This document shows, piece after piece, positions 11,537 to 20,373 of a stretch of 64,000 bases of DNA. The position numbers and the translations under genes were made by a program. The notes beneath the pieces were generated by a model, which had not been told where the DNA came from, did not search any database, and saw only the letters and a list, made by a program, of their open reading frames with translations. Numbering within the stretch: the first letter of the stretch is position 1; every line of letters starts with the position of its first letter. Where the stretch lies: assembly GCF_001528745.1 (NCBI RefSeq), contig NZ_BCNS01000083.1, positions 62,001 to 126,000 of the forward strand. Reading direction: 5' to 3'. The DNA is from Marinobacterium profundum (GTDB lineage Bacteria > Pseudomonadota > Gammaproteobacteria > Pseudomonadales > Balneatricaceae).

Positions 11537-11898
11537 TGGCAACTGTGGATGATAAGCCGAACGCTTCTCTCTACGCACAGCTCACCGAGCAGCAATGGCG
11601 CGCACAACACGCCATTGCTGTGGCCTGCTTTGGCGAAATGCGCCAGCTGATGCAGCAGCCTCTTACAGAACCGATTGACCCCGCCGCTCTGCTTGAGCGC
11701 TGGAACGGCAGCATCCGGTCACTGGATATCAGCCAGCTGGCCGACGACCCCTGCTTCGCACCGCCCCTGTTACAGGAGCTGGCGGTGATGAACACTGAGC
11801 TGCAGGCCCTCTTCAGTGCCCGCCGCAGCGCCATTAGCGACGCCCGTATCAAACAGAAAAAAGCCCGCGCCGGCATTAATGCCTATCGCGGGCTTTAA
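11536..11898 (+). CDS. FliT-like flagellar chaperone (position-based)
   Basis: A 120-residue, mainly helical protein whose ATG overlaps the fliS stop by one base. The place directly after fliS and the size match FliT, the export chaperone for FliD that also restrains FlhDC in enterics, but sequence resemblance is weak. The segment LQALFSARRSAISDARIKQKKARAGINAYRGL resembles the C-terminal helix-plus-basic-tail arrangement of FliT-type proteins. Function is inferred from context. The final codons lie inside a terminator hairpin. Confidence 0.7.
   Translation: MATVDDKPNASLYAQLTEQQWRAQHAIAVACFGEMRQLMQQPLTEPIDPAALLERWNGSIRSLDISQLADDPCFAPPLLQELAVMNTELQALFSARRSAISDARIKQKKARAGINAYRGL
11861..11896 (+). 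terminator. Terminator overlapping the end of the fliT-like gene
   Basis: AAGCCCGCG (11861-11869) pairs with CGCGGGCTT (11887-11895). It is preceded by an A-run and followed by a short T tract that contains the stop codon. A smaller palindrome (GGCATTAATGCC) sits in the loop. It ends the fliC-flaG-fliD-fliS-fliT transcript, using coding sequence as its left arm. Confidence 0.75.
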
Positions 11899-11918
11899 TA
11901 CCCGTTGTGGATACATAA

Positions 11919-12046
11919 ACGGTGTGATGCCGTACCCGTAGGGTGGAAAGAGCCTGCGAATTCCACCACTCGAAAGCAGCGCCGCTGGGGGCAACCACCG
12001 AGGTATCGGGTAAACGGTGCGATTCGCTGCACTCATCAGCACCCTA
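11919..12046 (+). repeat. RAYT-associated direct repeat, left copy
   Basis: A 128-base element beginning ACGGTGTGAT. It is repeated in the same orientation at 12691-12818 with only 4 mismatches. It contains inverted-repeat pieces such as GGTGGAA...TTCCACC. The two copies bracket the RAYT gene, the layout expected of REP-type elements mobilised by a REP-associated tyrosine transposase. Confidence 0.85.
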
Positions 12047-12094
12047 CAGGCGCCCTGCGGTACATTGCGAAAAACGCCAAAAAGGAGGACAAGG

Positions 12095-12628
12095 ATGTCC
12101 AAGTACCTGCGGCTATGGAACCTTGGGGGCTGCTATTTCTTTACCGTCAATCTTCAGCAACGCCGCAATAATGATCTTTTGATCCGGCACATCGATACCC
12201 TGCGCGAGGCCGTGCGGCATGTACGAAGCCGGCATCCGTTTATTATTCATGGCTGGGTGGTGCTGCCGGATCACCTGCATTGCCTGATCGAGCTCCCCGC
12301 CGGGGATTGCAACTATGCCATCCGCTGGTCTCTGATCAAAAGCCGTTTCAGCCGCAATATCCCTCCATACGAGCAACGCTCGAAAAGCCAATCCCGGCGT
12401 GGCGAACGCGGCATCTGGCAACGCCGATACTGGGAACATGCAATCCGCAATGAACAAGACTACCGGGCGCATCTGGATTACATCCACATTAATCCCTTAA
12501 AGCATGGCCTGGTTGAACGCGTATCAGACTGGCCCTATTCGACCTTCCATCACAGTGTCGCCAAGGGGCTCTATCGCGAAGACTGGGCAGATGACTGCCA
12601 GGCACGCCAACTGGCCTATGACGATTAA
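12095..12628 (+). CDS. REP-associated tyrosine transposase (RAYT)
   Basis: A 177-residue single-domain transposase of the IS200-like Y1 superfamily. The HUH metal motif is seen in VVLPDHLHCLIEL (H-x-H), and the distal block YWEHAIRNEQDYRAHLDYIH carries candidate nucleophilic tyrosines. RAYTs cut and move short REP/BIME palindromes and are usually single-copy domesticated genes. The start at 12095 follows AAAGGAGG. The gene sits between 128-base direct repeats and separates two flagellar transcription units, neither of which it disrupts. It appears intact. Confidence 0.9.
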   Translation: MSKYLRLWNLGGCYFFTVNLQQRRNNDLLIRHIDTLREAVRHVRSRHPFIIHGWVVLPDHLHCLIELPAGDCNYAIRWSLIKSRFSRNIPPYEQRSKSQSRRGERGIWQRRYWEHAIRNEQDYRAHLDYIHINPLKHGLVERVSDWPYSTFHHSVAKGLYREDWADDCQARQLAYDD

Positions 12629-12690
12629 CAGAAGGCATGCGAATGCGTAAACGATGCATTGCCGTGCATTGCGAAAAATGGCGGATTATC

Positions 12691-12818
12691 ACGGTGTGAT
12701 ACCGTACCCGTAGGGTGGAATGAGCCTGCGAATTCCACCATTCGAAAGCAGCGCCGCTGGGGGCAACCACCGAGGTATCGGGTAAACGGTGCGATTCGCT
12801 GCGCTCATCAGCACCCTA
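12691..12818 (+). repeat. RAYT-associated direct repeat, right copy
   Basis: This is 124/128 identical to 11919-12046, exactly 772 bases downstream and in the same orientation. It lies 8 bases beyond the flgL stop codon, so its internal inverted repeats could act as the 3' end structure of the flg transcript. Confidence 0.85.
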
Positions 12819-12826
12819 AAGACCCC

Positions 12827-13747
12827 CTAGCGGATGTAATCGAACAGGCTTAGCCCACTGACCTTGCTGAAGCTGGCGTAGGCCGCTTCCAGCGTTGTCT
12901 GTTGCAGGGTCAGGCGGCTGATGGCCTCGTTGTAATCCAGATCCCGGAAGGATGACAGCGCTTCCTGGCTCAACAGCGTGTAATTGTCGTTCACCAGTTG
13001 CTGCTGATCCAGCGCGTTCATGCGCGCACCAATGGAAGTGCGGCCACGGATATTGGCATCCTGAGCCCCGTCGATTGCCGTCAGTGAATTACCCAGCAGA
13101 GTTTGCAATTCTGCCCGCCCGGCCTCGGTACTGGTATCGATATTCTTCAGGCCATTGCTCAGATCCAGCGCTATGTTTAGCGGATTGTTGGGCTCAAACA
13201 GCTGCGCGCCCGAATCGGTGGAGGCAATACGGTTATCCGGCCCTATCTGGATAAAACGCTGCTCGGCATCACCCTGAAACTCGTAACGTTCGGTAACATC
13301 ATTAAAGCTGTACGCCTGCTGGTCACCCTGAAAACCGGAAAACAGATACTCACCCTGTACATCCCTGGTATTCATCAGTCCCTGCATCTGATCAATGATG
13401 CCATCCACTTCTGTGGCAAGGGCCGCACGATCCTGCGAACCCAGCGCCGCACTGCCCGCCTGAATGGTAATTTCCCGTAGCCGAACGGCATTATTGAACA
13501 GCTCATCCAGGGTTAATTCTTCATGACTGAGACGGCGGTTACTAACATCAATATTGGTCTGGAACTGCTCGGTGCGGGCCACTTCCTGTTCCAGTTTGAT
13601 AATCTGGCTGGCGGCCAGCGGATCATCCGAGGGCTGCAGCACACGCTTGCCGGTGGCGATCTGTTCCTGCGTCTTGACCAGCTCGCTGTTGGCCCGACTC
13701 AGGTTATCGACGTTGTTCAGAAAGACTTGCTGGGTAGATATGCGCAT
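12827..13747 (-). CDS. flgL: Flagellar hook-filament junction protein FlgL (HAP3)
   Basis: A 306-residue hook-associated protein forming the second junction ring between hook and filament. It begins MRISTQQVFLNNVDNLSRAN and shows the flagellin-like N-terminal coiled coil (QIATGKRVLQPSDDPLAAS). The C-terminal D0 helix ends YASFSKVSGLSLFDYIR. A strong AGGAGGAA precedes the ATG. It is the last gene of the flgF-flgL run and stops next to the right RAYT repeat. Confidence 0.95.
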   Translation of the reverse strand: MRISTQQVFLNNVDNLSRANSELVKTQEQIATGKRVLQPSDDPLAASQIIKLEQEVARTEQFQTNIDVSNRRLSHEELTLDELFNNAVRLREITIQAGSAALGSQDRAALATEVDGIIDQMQGLMNTRDVQGEYLFSGFQGDQQAYSFNDVTERYEFQGDAEQRFIQIGPDNRIASTDSGAQLFEPNNPLNIALDLSNGLKNIDTSTEAGRAELQTLLGNSLTAIDGAQDANIRGRTSIGARMNALDQQQLVNDNYTLLSQEALSSFRDLDYNEAISRLTLQQTTLEAAYASFSKVSGLSLFDYIR

Positions 13748-13784
13748 GGCTATTCCTCCTCATCTGCCGTCAGAAAACTAGCCG

Positions 13785-15479
13785 TTAAACCACGGCCAGC
13801 AGAGAGTCAAAGATCGTCTGGGACGCCGCGATCAAACGCGCCGACGCCTGGTAGGCCTGCTGGAACTGTACCAGCCTGGCCGCTTCCTCATCGAGATTAA
13901 CGCCACTGAGGCTGGACTTGGTCTGCAGATTGGCATCCAGCACCGCCTTGCTGGACTGGGTGGTGATCTGGGCGGTGGCCGTAATGCTGCCGACACGCTC
14001 TATCTGGCGGCCGTACTGTTCCTGGTATGAGCTGCCATCCACCAGCTTGGCGAACTGCAGATCTGACATCGCCAGGGCATTGCGGTTGTTGGAAACCCCA
14101 CCGACGCTGTCGGCCAGTGCCAGACCACGGCCGCTGTTCAATTCCAGTGCAAGCTCGGAGGCGCCGCTGCGGGTGGGCTGAATTTCGAACTTGTCACCTT
14201 TGACAAAGCTTGATGCGGAGTCCAGCTGAAGCCGAAAGCCATCGACCTGCAGCGTCAGGCTGCCGCCAGCGGTATCAAAAGAAAATTCCTGGTTCGCATC
14301 CACATCCCCAGCTACGGCTTCACTATTAAGCTGGTTGCTGTTCCAGCGCACACCATCACTCAGGCGTGTCACGGTAAAACTGCTGTCGGTATTAAACACC
14401 AGCTCATAAGCCGACGCCTTGAGGCCACCGGCATCGACAATATTAACGCTGGATGCCGCACTGCTGGCGTTGCCGCTGTCGGCCAGCACCCGATCAGCCA
14501 CTGCCGCACTGGTGTTGATATCGGCAAACAGGCGCTCGCCCGCATTGCCATCCAGATCAAGCCCCTGCAGTTGCTGTGCATTCATGCTGGAGGCAAACAC
14601 CATGGCGATAAGGCCCATTTCGTCCTTTGCCTGATTCAGCACATCGGCGCGGTAATCAAGCAAACCGCCTATCTTGCCGCCACTGAGCTGGCTGGTAATA
14701 TCACTGATGCTACTGCCAATCTGAAGCGCCACGTTGCGCTGGCTGGAATCCAGGCTGTCCTGCACCGTCAGCAGACGGCTGGCAGTACCGCCCATTACCA
14801 GTGGCTCACCGTTACCGACAAACAGGTTCATCTCACCATTGGGCTGCGGCACTGTGGTGAAACCTATATAGCCTGCCAGAGACTCCATTACTCGATCACG
14901 CTCATCCAGCAGTTCATTAGTTGCGGCGCCAGATGAGGCGGCCAAACGTAACTGATCGTTGATCTGCGCCAGCCCCTGACTCAAGCTGTTGACCTGGGTT
15001 ACTGAACTTTCGATCTGGCTGTTAAGGGTGTCACTCTGGCGCGCAAGGCTGGAATCCAGATCCTGAAAACGGCGCACCAGCGCATCGGCCTGAGCCAGAA
15101 AAAGTTCGCGGTTCGCCAGGTTACTGGGATCATCCACCGCGCCTTGCAGGGCACCAAAATAGTCGTCCATGGCCGTCGAAATGCTGGAGACATCCGAGGC
15201 CAGCATATTGTCGAGCTGATTGGCCAGCTGCTCGAATGCCAGGGCGCTGTTGTAGGCCGAGGTATCGGCATTGACCTGGCTGGTCAAAAAATCGTTGGCC
15301 ATGCGCTGTACATCACGCACCTGTACCCCGCCCAGGTTTTCCCGCGCGACCAGATCCACCCGCTGCATCGAGTAGCCCGGCGTATTGACGTTGGCAATAT
15401 TCTGCCCGACCACCGAGAGTGCGCTGGTGTTGGACTGCAGCGCCTGGGTACCGATATTCAACAGATTGAAACTGGACAT
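13785..15479 (-). CDS. flgK: Flagellar hook-associated protein FlgK (HAP1)
   Basis: A 564-residue hook-associated protein that forms the first junction ring on the hook. The N-terminus has the rod/hook family motif (SALSVVGQNIANVNTPGYSMQRV), and the C-terminal helix ends with the family sequence GVNLDEEAARLVQFQQAYQASARLI. The middle is a variable domain. It lies between flgJ and flgL on the minus strand, in the canonical order. Confidence 0.95.
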   Translation of the reverse strand: MSSFNLLNIGTQALQSNTSALSVVGQNIANVNTPGYSMQRVDLVARENLGGVQVRDVQRMANDFLTSQVNADTSAYNSALAFEQLANQLDNMLASDVSSISTAMDDYFGALQGAVDDPSNLANRELFLAQADALVRRFQDLDSSLARQSDTLNSQIESSVTQVNSLSQGLAQINDQLRLAASSGAATNELLDERDRVMESLAGYIGFTTVPQPNGEMNLFVGNGEPLVMGGTASRLLTVQDSLDSSQRNVALQIGSSISDITSQLSGGKIGGLLDYRADVLNQAKDEMGLIAMVFASSMNAQQLQGLDLDGNAGERLFADINTSAAVADRVLADSGNASSAASSVNIVDAGGLKASAYELVFNTDSSFTVTRLSDGVRWNSNQLNSEAVAGDVDANQEFSFDTAGGSLTLQVDGFRLQLDSASSFVKGDKFEIQPTRSGASELALELNSGRGLALADSVGGVSNNRNALAMSDLQFAKLVDGSSYQEQYGRQIERVGSITATAQITTQSSKAVLDANLQTKSSLSGVNLDEEAARLVQFQQAYQASARLIAASQTIFDSLLAVV

Positions 15480-15543
15480 TCACTCTCTCCCTTACGGCGC
15501 CAGCTAAGGCACGCCGGCCTAGATTATTAGCGGCCGGCCGCGG

Positions 15544-16620
15544 CTATTCTTGAGCCGAATTTGCACGCGCATGCAACAACAGTTCACTGTCAAAGATACG
15601 CCCGATCTTTTTGGCATAAGCCGGATCCGTGGCATAGCCCGCCGCTTGCAGCTCCTGCAGGTAGGCCTGTGGGTCGGCGGCCTGCTCCAGCGCCTGACGA
15701 TAGCGTGGGTTCTGCTGCAAGAAACTGACGTAATCTTCAAAGCTCTGTTCGAATGAACCATAAGCACGAAATGCCGCCGATTCACGTACCGCCACACCGT
15801 CGCGGTACTCCAGCGTGCTGACGCCAACGCGCTCGCCCTGCCAGGCGCTATCAGCCTTGATATTGAACAGGTTGCGGCTATTACGGCCACTGCTGTCCTG
15901 GCTGATATGACGACCCCAACCGGTTTCCAGCGCCGCCTGGGCCACCAGTACCTTGGGATCGACGCCAATCTCGGGCGCCAGCCTCTGCGCCATTGGCAGC
16001 AGGGTCGCGACAAACTCAGCAGGGGTTTCAAAGGTCTCGGGTTCTGCAGCGGCGACGCTTTTAGCAGCCCCGACTGCGGCCACTGTCGCGGCCGTCGCCT
16101 GCGTTGAGCTGGCATCGGCTGAGCCAAGGTGTGGTGAGCTGACATGGGGCGGTAATTCCGCCGCGCCAGCTGGCTGCGAACGCTGCAACTGTGCCAGCGT
16201 CGCCAGCTGGGCGCCGCCATCGAAAGCTCGCTTGAGCATGCGTTCGGATTCATCCAGCGGCCGCAACTCAGAGGCTTCAGCCTTCGCGGCCGGGATATCG
16301 AGCTGCTGGCCGAGCTGCTTCACCAGCACCTCGGCCAGCCCCATACCCTTGCCAGTAGAGAGCTCCAGCGTCATCTGCTGATCGAGCATATCCTGGTAAA
16401 ACTTAACATCACCGCTGCTGAACGGGCTGTCTTCAGCCAGGGAAGCATTGGCTTCGCGCATGCTCTTGAGCATCATGCTCATGAACATTTGCTCGAACTG
16501 CTTGGCGACCTGGAGCAGCGCCTCGGGGCCATCGTTCTTGGCATCGCGCTTGAGCTGCGTCAACTGAGTCAGGTCGGTATAGACCTGCGCCTTGCTGCCC
16601 AAAGCATTATTGCGCTCCAT
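15544..16620 (-). CDS. flgJ: Peptidoglycan hydrolase / rod cap FlgJ
   Basis: A 358-residue two-domain protein. The N-terminal rod-cap domain (about 20-115; KQFEQMFMSMMLKSMREAN) guides rod assembly. The C-terminal glucosaminidase domain (about 205-350) opens the periplasmic peptidoglycan; the catalytic glutamate lies in AALETGWGRH. An Ala/Pro/Glu-rich linker of about 60 residues joins them. The dual-domain form is typical of gammaproteobacteria. It follows flgI by 49 bases. Confidence 0.95.
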   Translation of the reverse strand: MERNNALGSKAQVYTDLTQLTQLKRDAKNDGPEALLQVAKQFEQMFMSMMLKSMREANASLAEDSPFSSGDVKFYQDMLDQQMTLELSTGKGMGLAEVLVKQLGQQLDIPAAKAEASELRPLDESERMLKRAFDGGAQLATLAQLQRSQPAGAAELPPHVSSPHLGSADASSTQATAATVAAVGAAKSVAAAEPETFETPAEFVATLLPMAQRLAPEIGVDPKVLVAQAALETGWGRHISQDSSGRNSRNLFNIKADSAWQGERVGVSTLEYRDGVAVRESAAFRAYGSFEQSFEDYVSFLQQNPRYRQALEQAADPQAYLQELQAAGYATDPAYAKKIGRIFDSELLLHARANSAQE

Positions 16621-16669
16621 CAGATCAGCTCCCGTTCTTCTGGCAGAATACGAAGCTCAGTATAAGCGC

Positions 16670-17776
16670 TCATATCACCACCAGCTCGGCCCGCAGGGCC
16701 CCGGCCTGTTTCAGTGCTTCCAGAATCGCCATCAGATCACCCGGTGCCGCCCCCACTTGATTCACCGCCGACACTAAATCCTGCAGCGAGGTGCCAGGGA
16801 TAAATTCAAACATGTGACCGGAGCCCGCATCCACTTCCACCCCGGATCGCGGCGCAATCACTGTCACACCGCCACTCAGGGGATCAGGCTGATTCACATC
16901 CACAGCTTCCGTAATGGAGACCGTCATGCCGCCGTGGGTAATGGCCACCGGTGAAATACGCACATTCTGGCCGATGACGATGGTGCCGGTGCGGGAGTTG
17001 ATAATGACCTTAGCCACCTCTTCGGCCGGCTGCACTTCCAGGTTTTCCAGCACCGAGAGGTAGGTCACTCGCTGCGACGGATCCCTGGGAGCGCGCACCT
17101 GAATGGAAGTGGAATCCATCGCGACCGCCATATCGGGGCCCAGCAGGCCATTGATCTGTTCGGCCACGCGCCTGGCCGTGGTGAAGTCGCCGTAGTGCAA
17201 GTTCAGAGTCAGGGTATCGCTCTGGGCAAAAGCGCTGGGCACGGCCCGCTCAACCGAAGCACCATTGGGAATACGCCCAACGCTGGGCACGTTCACCGAC
17301 AGACGCGAGCCGTCTCGCCCTTCTGCACCAAAGCCCGATACCACCAGATTGCCCTGGGCAATGGCGTATACCTGACCATCAGCGCCCTTGAGCGGCGACA
17401 TCAACAGGCTGCCGCCGCGCAGGCTCTTGGCATCACCAATGGCGGACACCGTAATATCGATGGTCTGGCCGGGCTTCGAGAAGGCCGGCAGCTCGGCATG
17501 AATCGCCACGGCGGCAATATTCTTGGACGAGGGATTCTGGTTGGCCGGCAGGATGACGCCGAAGTTCGTCAGCATGTTGCGAAAGGTCTGGGAGGTAAAA
17601 CTGGTTTTGTCTCCAGTCCCATCGAGCCCCACCACCAGGCCATAACCCACCAGCTGGTTGCTGCGCACGCCCTGTACTGAGGCGATATCCTTGAGGCGCT
17701 CAGCCTGGGCCGGCGCTACCAGCCACAGGCACAGCAACACCCCTGCAAGGCTCTGTTTGATTATATGTTGCAGCAT
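16670..17776 (-). CDS. flgI: Flagellar P-ring protein FlgI
   Basis: A 368-residue P-ring subunit, located in the periplasm around the rod at the peptidoglycan layer. A cleavable signal peptide is clear ([19 protein letters not shown]), followed by the conserved [20 protein letters not shown] and GLDGTGDKT. The C-terminus [22 protein letters not shown] is typical. It lies between flgH and flgJ. Confidence 0.97.
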   Translation of the reverse strand: MLQHIIKQSLAGVLLCLWLVAPAQAERLKDIASVQGVRSNQLVGYGLVVGLDGTGDKTSFTSQTFRNMLTNFGVILPANQNPSSKNIAAVAIHAELPAFSKPGQTIDITVSAIGDAKSLRGGSLLMSPLKGADGQVYAIAQGNLVVSGFGAEGRDGSRLSVNVPSVGRIPNGASVERAVPSAFAQSDTLTLNLHYGDFTTARRVAEQINGLLGPDMAVAMDSTSIQVRAPRDPSQRVTYLSVLENLEVQPAEEVAKVIINSRTGTIVIGQNVRISPVAITHGGMTVSITEAVDVNQPDPLSGGVTVIAPRSGVEVDAGSGHMFEFIPGTSLQDLVSAVNQVGAAPGDLMAILEALKQAGALRAELVVI

Positions 17777-17800
17777 TTTCTGTACTCCCCTGACAACCCG

Positions 17801-18490
17801 CTAGAACAACCAGAACGGGCTGATAAAGAATTTGCCCAGCCAGCCCATGACGTTGGAGTCATGTACGGCACCGGTACCGCTATAGGCAATGCGCGCATCG
17901 GCCAGCTTGGTGGATGATACAGTGTTGTCGGCCGCGACATCCCGCGCCCGCACCATGCCGCTGACACGAATATATTCATCGCCCTGATTCAGCGTCAGCC
18001 ATTTTTCACCTTTTACCAGCAGCAGGCCGTTGGGCCTTACCTCATGCACCGTTACGGTAATGCTGCCGCTCAGGCTGTTGCTCATGTCCGAGGAACCTTC
18101 ACTGGCAAAGGCGCTGTCAGTCTGGGCCGACAGGCTCAGTGGGCTGCCAAAGGCACTTAGGCCACGGCCAAACACCTGTGGCTGCGCCAGGTTGATCTGG
18201 TTGCTCTTGTCGACATCGGTGGAAGCCGACTTGGACGACTGGGTCTTTTCCGACAACAGCACGGTAATTACATCACCGACCCGCATCGCACGACCATCAC
18301 CATAGAGGTTCATGCTGGTCGCCGCCTGATAGATAGAACCATTGGCCGGCGGCACCGTCTCGTAAGACTGGGCCGGTATAGGCGCAAAGTACGGATTATC
18401 CGGCTTGGGCGCCTTGGTCACACAGCCGCTGAGTACCAGCAGTAGCGCTGCCAGCAGGAGTCTGCGCGTCATCATCATGGCTAGTGTCAT
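17801..18490 (-). CDS. flgH: Flagellar L-ring lipoprotein FlgH
   Basis: A 229-residue outer-membrane L-ring subunit. The N-terminus is a lipoprotein signal with lipobox LSGC, and the family motif DVITVLLSEKTQSSKS follows. The end is GWLGKFFISPFWLF. The start is uncertain: an ATG at 18490 gives a normal lipoprotein signal, while an in-frame GTG at 18499 has better spacing from AAGGGGG, and a TTG directly after flgG is also in frame. All would yield the same mature protein. Confidence 0.94.
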   Translation of the reverse strand: MTLAMMMTRRLLLAALLLVLSGCVTKAPKPDNPYFAPIPAQSYETVPPANGSIYQAATSMNLYGDGRAMRVGDVITVLLSEKTQSSKSASTDVDKSNQINLAQPQVFGRGLSAFGSPLSLSAQTDSAFASEGSSDMSNSLSGSITVTVHEVRPNGLLLVKGEKWLTLNQGDEYIRVSGMVRARDVAADNTVSSTKLADARIAYSGTGAVHDSNVMGWLGKFFISPFWLF

Positions 18491-18517
18491 CGCTTGCACC
18501 TTGCCCCCTTCAGCCAA

Positions 18518-19303
18518 TTACAGCTGCTGCGTCACGAAGGACAACATTTCATCGGCGGTGGAAATAACTTTGGAGTTAAGCTCGTAGGCCCGCTGCGTGG
18601 TGATCATGTTTACCAGTTCTTCCACTGCATTGACGTTGGAGCCTTCCAGCATGCCCTGCTGCAACAGGCCGGTGCCGCCATCCCCCGGTGTTGCCACCAC
18701 AGGTGCGCCGCTGGCGGCCGTTTCCAGAAACAGGTTCTGACCAATGGCCTGCAAGCCCTGGGGGTTAACAAAGTCCGCCAGTTCAAGCTGACCGATCGTC
18801 TGTGGATTCGCATCCCCCGCTATAGTCACCTGCACTGTGCCATCGAGACCCACGCTGAAGGTCTGAACTTCGGAGGGCAAGGTTATGGCAGGCTCTATCT
18901 GAAAGCCCTCCGCGGTCACCAGCTGATTGTCGCCATTAAGATGCAGCTGGCCGTTGCGCGTATAGGCAATCTCGCCGCTGGGCTGCACCACCTGCAAAAA
19001 ACCTCGGCCATTGATGGCGACATCAAAGGGCTCGTCTGTGATCTGCAGATCGCCGGTGGCAAACAGTTTCTGGGTGCCCACGGTGCGTACACCGCTGCCC
19101 AACTGCAAACCAGAGGGTAACTGGGATTCCTGCGCCGACTGGGCGCCTGGCTGGCGCTTGATCTGATACAGCAGATCCTCGAACACGGCGCGATCTTTCT
19201 TGAAGCCCACAGTGGCGACGTTGGCCAGGTTGTTGGAGATGACCTTAAGCGCCGTATCCTGCGCGCTTAGGCCTGTCTTGGCGACAAACAAAGCTCCATT
19301 CAT
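18518..19303 (-). CDS. flgG: Flagellar distal rod protein FlgG
   Basis: A 261-residue distal rod subunit. The N-terminal motif TALKVISNNLANVATVGFK, the internal FATGDLQITDEPFDVAINGRG and the C-terminal EGSNVNAVEELVNMITTQRAYELNSK identify it and separate it from FlgF. Length equals that of the usual FlgG. It lies between flgF and flgH in one transcription unit. Confidence 0.96.
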   Translation of the reverse strand: MNGALFVAKTGLSAQDTALKVISNNLANVATVGFKKDRAVFEDLLYQIKRQPGAQSAQESQLPSGLQLGSGVRTVGTQKLFATGDLQITDEPFDVAINGRGFLQVVQPSGEIAYTRNGQLHLNGDNQLVTAEGFQIEPAITLPSEVQTFSVGLDGTVQVTIAGDANPQTIGQLELADFVNPQGLQAIGQNLFLETAASGAPVVATPGDGGTGLLQQGMLEGSNVNAVEELVNMITTQRAYELNSKVISTADEMLSFVTQQL

Positions 19304-19363
19304 AGCATTAAACTCCTTGGCATTTTAGCGGCAACGGTTATCAAACCATTGCCGGCCACTGCA

Positions 19364-20107
19364 TTAGCTGAGCTGCAGGATACGCGCCGCAGCACTTGAA
19401 TTCTCTTCGGCGGTTTTCATCAGTTTGACCTGCATTTCGAACTGTCGCGCCAGACTGATGATTTCGGTCAATTCGTTCACCGCATTAACGTTGCTGGATT
19501 CCAGATAGCCCGAGCGCAGACTCACATCCAGCGACGGTGGCAAGGGCGCGTTGCCGGGGACATGCATCAGGCCATCCAGCCCCTTGAACAGGGCATCGCT
19601 GTCGGGCTTCACCAGCTTGATACGATCCACCAGTAGCAACTCGGCCGCCCCTTCACCCAGCGGGCGGGCACTGATGGTGCCGTCGTTACCGATATCAATT
19701 TTTTCTGCGGGAGGAATCACAACGGCAATGCCGCCGGCACCCAGCACCGGCAATCCACTGCCTGTCACCAGCTGGTTGGCGGCATTGATCTGCAGCTCAC
19801 CGGCACGGGTGTAAGCCTCGGTGCCGTCTGGGGCCACCACCGCAATCCAGCCTTCGCCATTAATGGCAACGTCCAGATCCCGTCCGGTCTGCATCAGGGT
19901 GCCGGTGCTGGTATCAGTGGCGGGACGTTCGGTCATGGCATAAACCCGGCTCGGCAGCCCCTCGCCAAACACCTGCATGGCGCGGGCCTGGGCCAAGTCG
20001 GTCTTGAAGCCAGTCGTGGTTGCGTTGGCCAGATTGTTGGCATGGGCCTGCTGCGCCATCATGCTTTCGCGGGCTCCGCTCATTGCCACATACAGCACTT
20101 TGTCCAT
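19364..20107 (-). CDS. flgF: Flagellar proximal rod protein FlgF
   Basis: A 247-residue proximal rod subunit. It opens with MDKVLYVAMSGARESMMAQQ, has NNLANATTTGFKTDLAQ and the DLDVAINGEGWIAV segment, and ends with NAVNELTEIISLARQFEMQVKL. It is the first gene after the sigma-54 promoter at 20162-20177, so flgF to flgL probably form one operon distinct from flgBCDE. Confidence 0.95.
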   Translation of the reverse strand: MDKVLYVAMSGARESMMAQQAHANNLANATTTGFKTDLAQARAMQVFGEGLPSRVYAMTERPATDTSTGTLMQTGRDLDVAINGEGWIAVVAPDGTEAYTRAGELQINAANQLVTGSGLPVLGAGGIAVVIPPAEKIDIGNDGTISARPLGEGAAELLLVDRIKLVKPDSDALFKGLDGLMHVPGNAPLPPSLDVSLRSGYLESSNVNAVNELTEIISLARQFEMQVKLMKTAEENSSAAARILQLS

Positions 20108-20161
20108 TGACCGCTCCTGCTGGGAAATCCGTTGCCGCTTTCGCGACCTTTACAGATATAA

Positions 20162-20177
20162 AGCAATTGCTGTGCCA
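20162..20177 (-). promoter_or_regulatory. Sigma-54 promoter of the flgF-flgL operon
   Basis: Read on the minus strand this is TGGCACAGCAATTGCT, which matches the sigma-54 consensus TGGCAC-N5-TTGCW at every position with the required 10-base GG-to-GC spacing. Transcription would start near 20151, about 45 bases before the flgF ATG. FleR or FleQ, both encoded in this window, are the likely activators. Confidence 0.88.
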
Positions 20178-20190
20178 TGTGATGGAGCAG

Positions 20191-20318
20191 GTGCGAGGTG
20201 CGAGGTGCGAGGTTCGAGGTTCGAGGTTCGAGGTTCGAGGTTCGAGGTTCGAGGTTCGAGGTTCGAGGTTCGAGGGAGAGGTTCGAGGTTCGAGGGAGAG
20301 GGAGAGGGAGAGGGAGAG
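20191..20318. repeat. Heptanucleotide tandem array (GTTCGAG family)
   Basis: Written on the plus strand: three GTGCGAG units, nine GTTCGAG units, one GGAGAG, two GTTCGAG, then four GGAGAG hexamers, with no other bases between. It starts directly after GAGCAG, the same six bases that precede the related array at 24203. It sits between the flgE stop and the flgF promoter, so slippage in copy number would not touch coding sequence. Confidence 0.9.
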
Positions 20319-20329
20319 AAGAGCAGGCT

Positions 20330-20357
20330 GACAGCTTACGGCTGAAAGCCGAAAGCT
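20330..20357. repeat. Degenerate heptad run next to flgE
   Basis: Four 7-base units, GACAGCT, TACGGCT, GAAAGCC and GAAAGCT, lie just after the GTTCGAG array and before the flgE stop. They share words with the repeats at 10-30 and 24252-24279. Confidence 0.5.
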
Positions 20358-20373
20358 GCCTGGCGCTTCAAAA

